Assembly (NCBI RefSeq): GCF_024139115.2
Contig: NC_085140.1
Location: forward strand, 44,300,180 to 44,364,179
DNA from: Armigeres subalbatus
Taxonomy: Eukaryota; Arthropoda; Insecta; Diptera; Culicidae
DNA: 64,000 bases
Direction of reading: 5' to 3'
The notes beneath the pieces are model-generated. The model saw only the letters and a list, made by a program, of their open reading frames with translations, was not told the DNA's origin and made no database searches. Position numbers and translations under genes: made by a program. Below are positions 61,366 through 64,000 of the stretch, piece after piece (position 1 is the first letter of the stretch; the number at the start of each line of letters is the position of its first letter).

Positions 61366-62053
61366 TTCAGGCGCAAATAAGAGGTGGTCCAAGGGTTCGG
61401 AGTCGGCTTCATGGGTCATACCGGTGCCCTGTGGTCGAACTCGTTCTTTTATCGAACAAGTGGCCGCGTGAATAACAACATGGTATCGTCGCTTTCGCGG
61501 CGTCGGTCAACCGGGCGGGTTCCGAGCCCACGGAAAGGGGTCCTCGTCAAGGCTGGGGCAGGCGTAGGCACCGCGTCGGCAAGTCCCTCTGTCTGCTGCC
61601 GAATAGGCCCTATCGGCCCTAGAGAGGTCAATTTAGGGTGCACGCGGCATCATCACTCATCATTCTTGATACCAGTCGTGCAGAGGGAAGCAGGCGCGAA
61701 GTCAACCCTTCCCACCTTCCGAGGACATAGGGCGTGGTAAGGCCACCTGGAAAACTGGCAATGCGCTGGCACGATACCATGGTGTTCTTCTAAAAAAGCG
61801 AGTCACGATGTTCGATGCTGCAAGGACAAGCAGCTAACCTCGGGGGTGCGTTATGCCATGGCCCCCTTTGAAGTAATACTTTCTGGTTGTACCGAAGGGA
61901 CGATGGGCTTGGCGGCAATGAAAACGGTTTAGCGGGTCGGGGATGCAGTCCTGCCTCCCTCGTTTGCTGTTGGAGGTGGTCCCTAACACCGCACTTCCTG
62001 GACAACCCAGGATGTCTGTTGAGCAGATTCCCCTTCCATTGCTTAGGAAGAAA
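60497..62053 (+). mobile_element. R1-clade LINE, 5-prime truncated, inserted in an AC/AT-rich microsatellite
   Basis: The element begins abruptly inside the RT domain and ends near GGAAGAAAAAA at 62053. It is flanked on both sides by ACAC/ACAT repeats (60477-60496 and 62054-62092). R1-clade families such as Waldo and Mino are known to target such repeats. Coding remnants are described separately; the last 700 bp is 3-prime sequence without a recognised frame. Confidence 0.7.
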
Positions 62054-62084
62054 AAACACACATACACTCATATACAAACAGGCA

Positions 62085-62200
62085 CACACAGACATCACTT
62101 CAATTCATCGAGCTGAGTCGATCGGTATACAACACTATGCGTTTCTGGGCCTCCTATAAAAAGTTCATTTTTGGAGCGAACATAGCCTTTACGTATACAG
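62085..62200 (-). repeat. Inverted copy of the composite-repeat head
   Basis: On the minus strand this reads GTATACGTAAAGGCTATG, then GACTCAGCTCGATGAA and GATGTCTGTGTGTG, matching the heads at 57250 and 58390. The head and the unit array at 59.94-60.48 kb are thus one inverted composite repeat split by the R1-clade element. Confidence 0.85.
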
Positions 62201-64000
62201 GGGTTAGGCAAAATGATTGAGATAGGCAAAATTTAGCCCAAATTCAAATCCTTATAACTTTTTGAAAAATTGATGTAATTGGACAAAACTGGAAGCATTC
62301 AACGGCAGATTTAGGAAGATTTAGGAACATGCATGGTCACGAACACTGGTTACCGGATACCGGAGATGTTCCGGATTCTCGGAGGCCATGTCAAAAACAC
62401 ATTTTTTCTGCCGCTCGTATTTTTGTGTGGTTTGAAGTTACATCGATGAACACTTTTTTCATAGAAACTATATCTTATTGACAATTGAATGCGGGTGGTT
62501 GCGCTAAGATGCGTTGAAAAATATCCGAGATATGGCCATTTCAGTAAACCTGTTTCGGATACTATGGACAATTATGTATATCATTCCAATCACGTATATA
62601 TTATCCGGTACCATATTAATATTGGTATCAAACTTTAAGATTTTTCATGGAGATGCTTCAGGAAGCATATTCAGGACGATCAGTTGCCTGACCACTCTAT
62701 AGTAGGTTCCAGGTGCCCCGGGAGAAGTGGCCAATTTGAAAAACGTTCAGAACCCTGTCAATATGGGTATCAAACTTCAAGATTTTTCATAGAGATGTTT
62801 CAGGAAGCATATTCAGGACGAGCAGTTGCCCTGACCACTCTGTAGTAGGTTCCAGGTGCCCCGGGAGAAGTGGCCAATTTGAAAAACGTTCAGAACCCTA
62901 TCAATATGGGTATCAAACTTCAAGATTTTTCATGGAGATGTTTCAGGAAGCATATTCAGGACGAGCAGTTGCCCTGACCACTATGTAGTAGGTTCCAGGT
63001 GCCCCGGGGGAAGTGGCCAATTTGAAAAACGTTCAGAACCCTGTCAATATGGGTATCAAACTTCAAGATTTTTCATGGAGATGTTTCAGGAAGCATATTC
63101 AGGATGATCAGCTGCCATAGGTGGTCCGCAACACCTTCCATTCGGAAACTCCAACTGCGCGTTGGTCCTTCGCCAGCAACGTCCAACTTTCGTGTCCATA
63201 GAGGCCGACCAGTCATATGAGCGTTTTGTAGATGGTCAACTTCGTGCGGCGGCGAACTCTATTCGACAGGAGAGTCCAAAAGCATCTTCATGAAAAACCT
63301 TGAACCTTGATACACATTTTGATATGGTTTCGAACATTTTGCAAATTGGCCACTTGCCCGGGGCACCTGGAACCTACTACAGAGTGGTCATGACAGCTGC
63401 TGGTTTTAAAATGCATTTAGAAGTATCACCTAAATAAAGTCTTGAAGTTTGATACCCATATTGATAGGGTTTTTCGTTTTGGACTTTCAAAATGGTGAAC
63501 GTTTTTCAAATTGGTCAATTCCCCCGGGGCACCTGGAACCTACTATAGAGTGGTCAGGGTAACTGATCGTCCTGAATTTGCTTCCTGAAACATCTTCATG
63601 AAAAATCTTGAAGTTTGATACCCATATTGATAGGGTTCTAAACGTTTTTCAAATTGGCCACTTCCCCGGGGGCACCTGGAACCTACTACAGAGTGGTCAG
63701 GGCAACTGATCGTCCTGAATATGCTTCCAGAAGCATCTCCATGAAAAATCTTGAAGTTTGATACCAATATTAATATGGTACCGGATAATATATACGTGAT
63801 TGGAAGGATATACATAATTGATCATAATATCCAAAAACAGGTTTACTGAAATGGCCATATCTCGGATGTTTTTCAACGGATCTTAGCGCAACCGCCCGCA
63901 CTCAATTTTCAATAAGATCTAGTCTCTAGGAAAATAGTGTTCATCGATGTAACTTCAAACCACACAGAAATACGAGCGTCAGAAAAAATGTGTTTTTGAC
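62201..64000. mobile_element. Foldback-type element with long inverted arms and 143-bp internal repeats (right end beyond window)
   Basis: The left arm (62201-63115) and the right arm (63290 to the end) are reverse complements over at least 700 bp: the window's last bases (GTGTTTTTGAC) mirror 62391-62401. Inside the left arm, units of 143 bp begin near 62706, 62849 and 62992 (each with GTTCCAGGTGCCCCGGG), plus a partial earlier one; the right arm has the mirrored set. The spacer 63115-63290 holds an RTE-type fragment. The left terminus is CAGGGGTTAGGCAAAATG. Long arms with tandem internal repeats are the pattern of Foldback and Galileo elements; the superfamily is not proven here. Confidence 0.7.
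63115..63290 (-). pseudogene. RTE-type post-RT fragment in the foldback centre
   Basis: The minus strand reads RVRRRTKLTIYKTLI, then VGLYGHESWTLLAKDQRAVG and WKVLRTTYG. This resembles the conserved segment after the RT domain of RTE-clade elements. One stop is present. It forms the unique spacer between the inverted arms. Confidence 0.6.

Noticed and set aside
63543..63815. A pair of matching frames at 62.5 and 63.5 kb (MYIIPITYIL-like)
   Set aside because: They are mirror readings of the inverted arms of the foldback element, not paralogous genes.

Overview
This window looks like the genome of a culicine mosquito, most likely Aedes. It is AT-rich and gene-poor and packed with layered transposable elements. 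It carries three target-site-flanked copies of a tRNA-derived SINE that resembles Feilai, and a Jockey-clade LINE that resembles Juan. It also holds RTE, I, R1 and Jockey/CR1-group LINE remnants, a BEL/Pao LTR element and many short inverted-repeat elements. Family names come from recognising protein and terminal motifs, not from a database search.

Layout. 1-4.7 kb: a diverged 22-24-bp minisatellite, a retroelement tail, and a Jockey/CR1-group LINE broken by a SINE and a TTAA-flanked MITE. 4.7-8.1 kb: unassigned. 8.1-14.66 kb: a very large 23-bp minisatellite that changes orientation four times and contains six copies of a unique spacer with GA tracts. 14.7-19.6 kb: no recognisable gene, with a GC-richer block near 18 kb. 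19.6-22.2 kb: a degenerate AT-rich inverted-repeat structure with a SINE in one arm. 25-34.9 kb: a Juan-like LINE on the minus strand, split by a BEL/Pao element with a 5-bp target duplication, plus a smaller insertion in its ORF1. 35-40 kb: hairpin elements, a GC-richer block and a tRNA-derived SINE. 40.4-47.5 kb: an RTE-clade LINE (+) abutting an I-clade LINE (-). 47.5-51.5 kb: TA-flanked MITEs, copia-type primer-binding motifs and a tailed retroposon. 52.2-53.3 kb: the only convincing host gene, a three-exon cytosolic sulfotransferase. 54.6-55.2 kb: a 17-bp minisatellite. 57.2-62.2 kb: an inverted pair of composite repeats (head, TG microsatellite, 167-bp tandem units), with an R1-clade LINE inserted in one TG/AC tract. 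62.2 kb to the end: a long foldback structure with 143-bp internal repeats and an RTE fragment in its centre; it runs off the window.

How the parts relate. Only the sulfotransferase has an intact reading frame with consistent splice sites. All retroelement proteins seen are interrupted by stops, frameshifts, deletions or insertions. The very long open frames in the 23-bp minisatellite and the TG microsatellite come from stop-free repeat units and should not be read as genes. The main interest is structural: higher-order inverted organisation of the minisatellite, the foldback element at the right edge, and clear nested insertions with target duplications that give a relative order of events.
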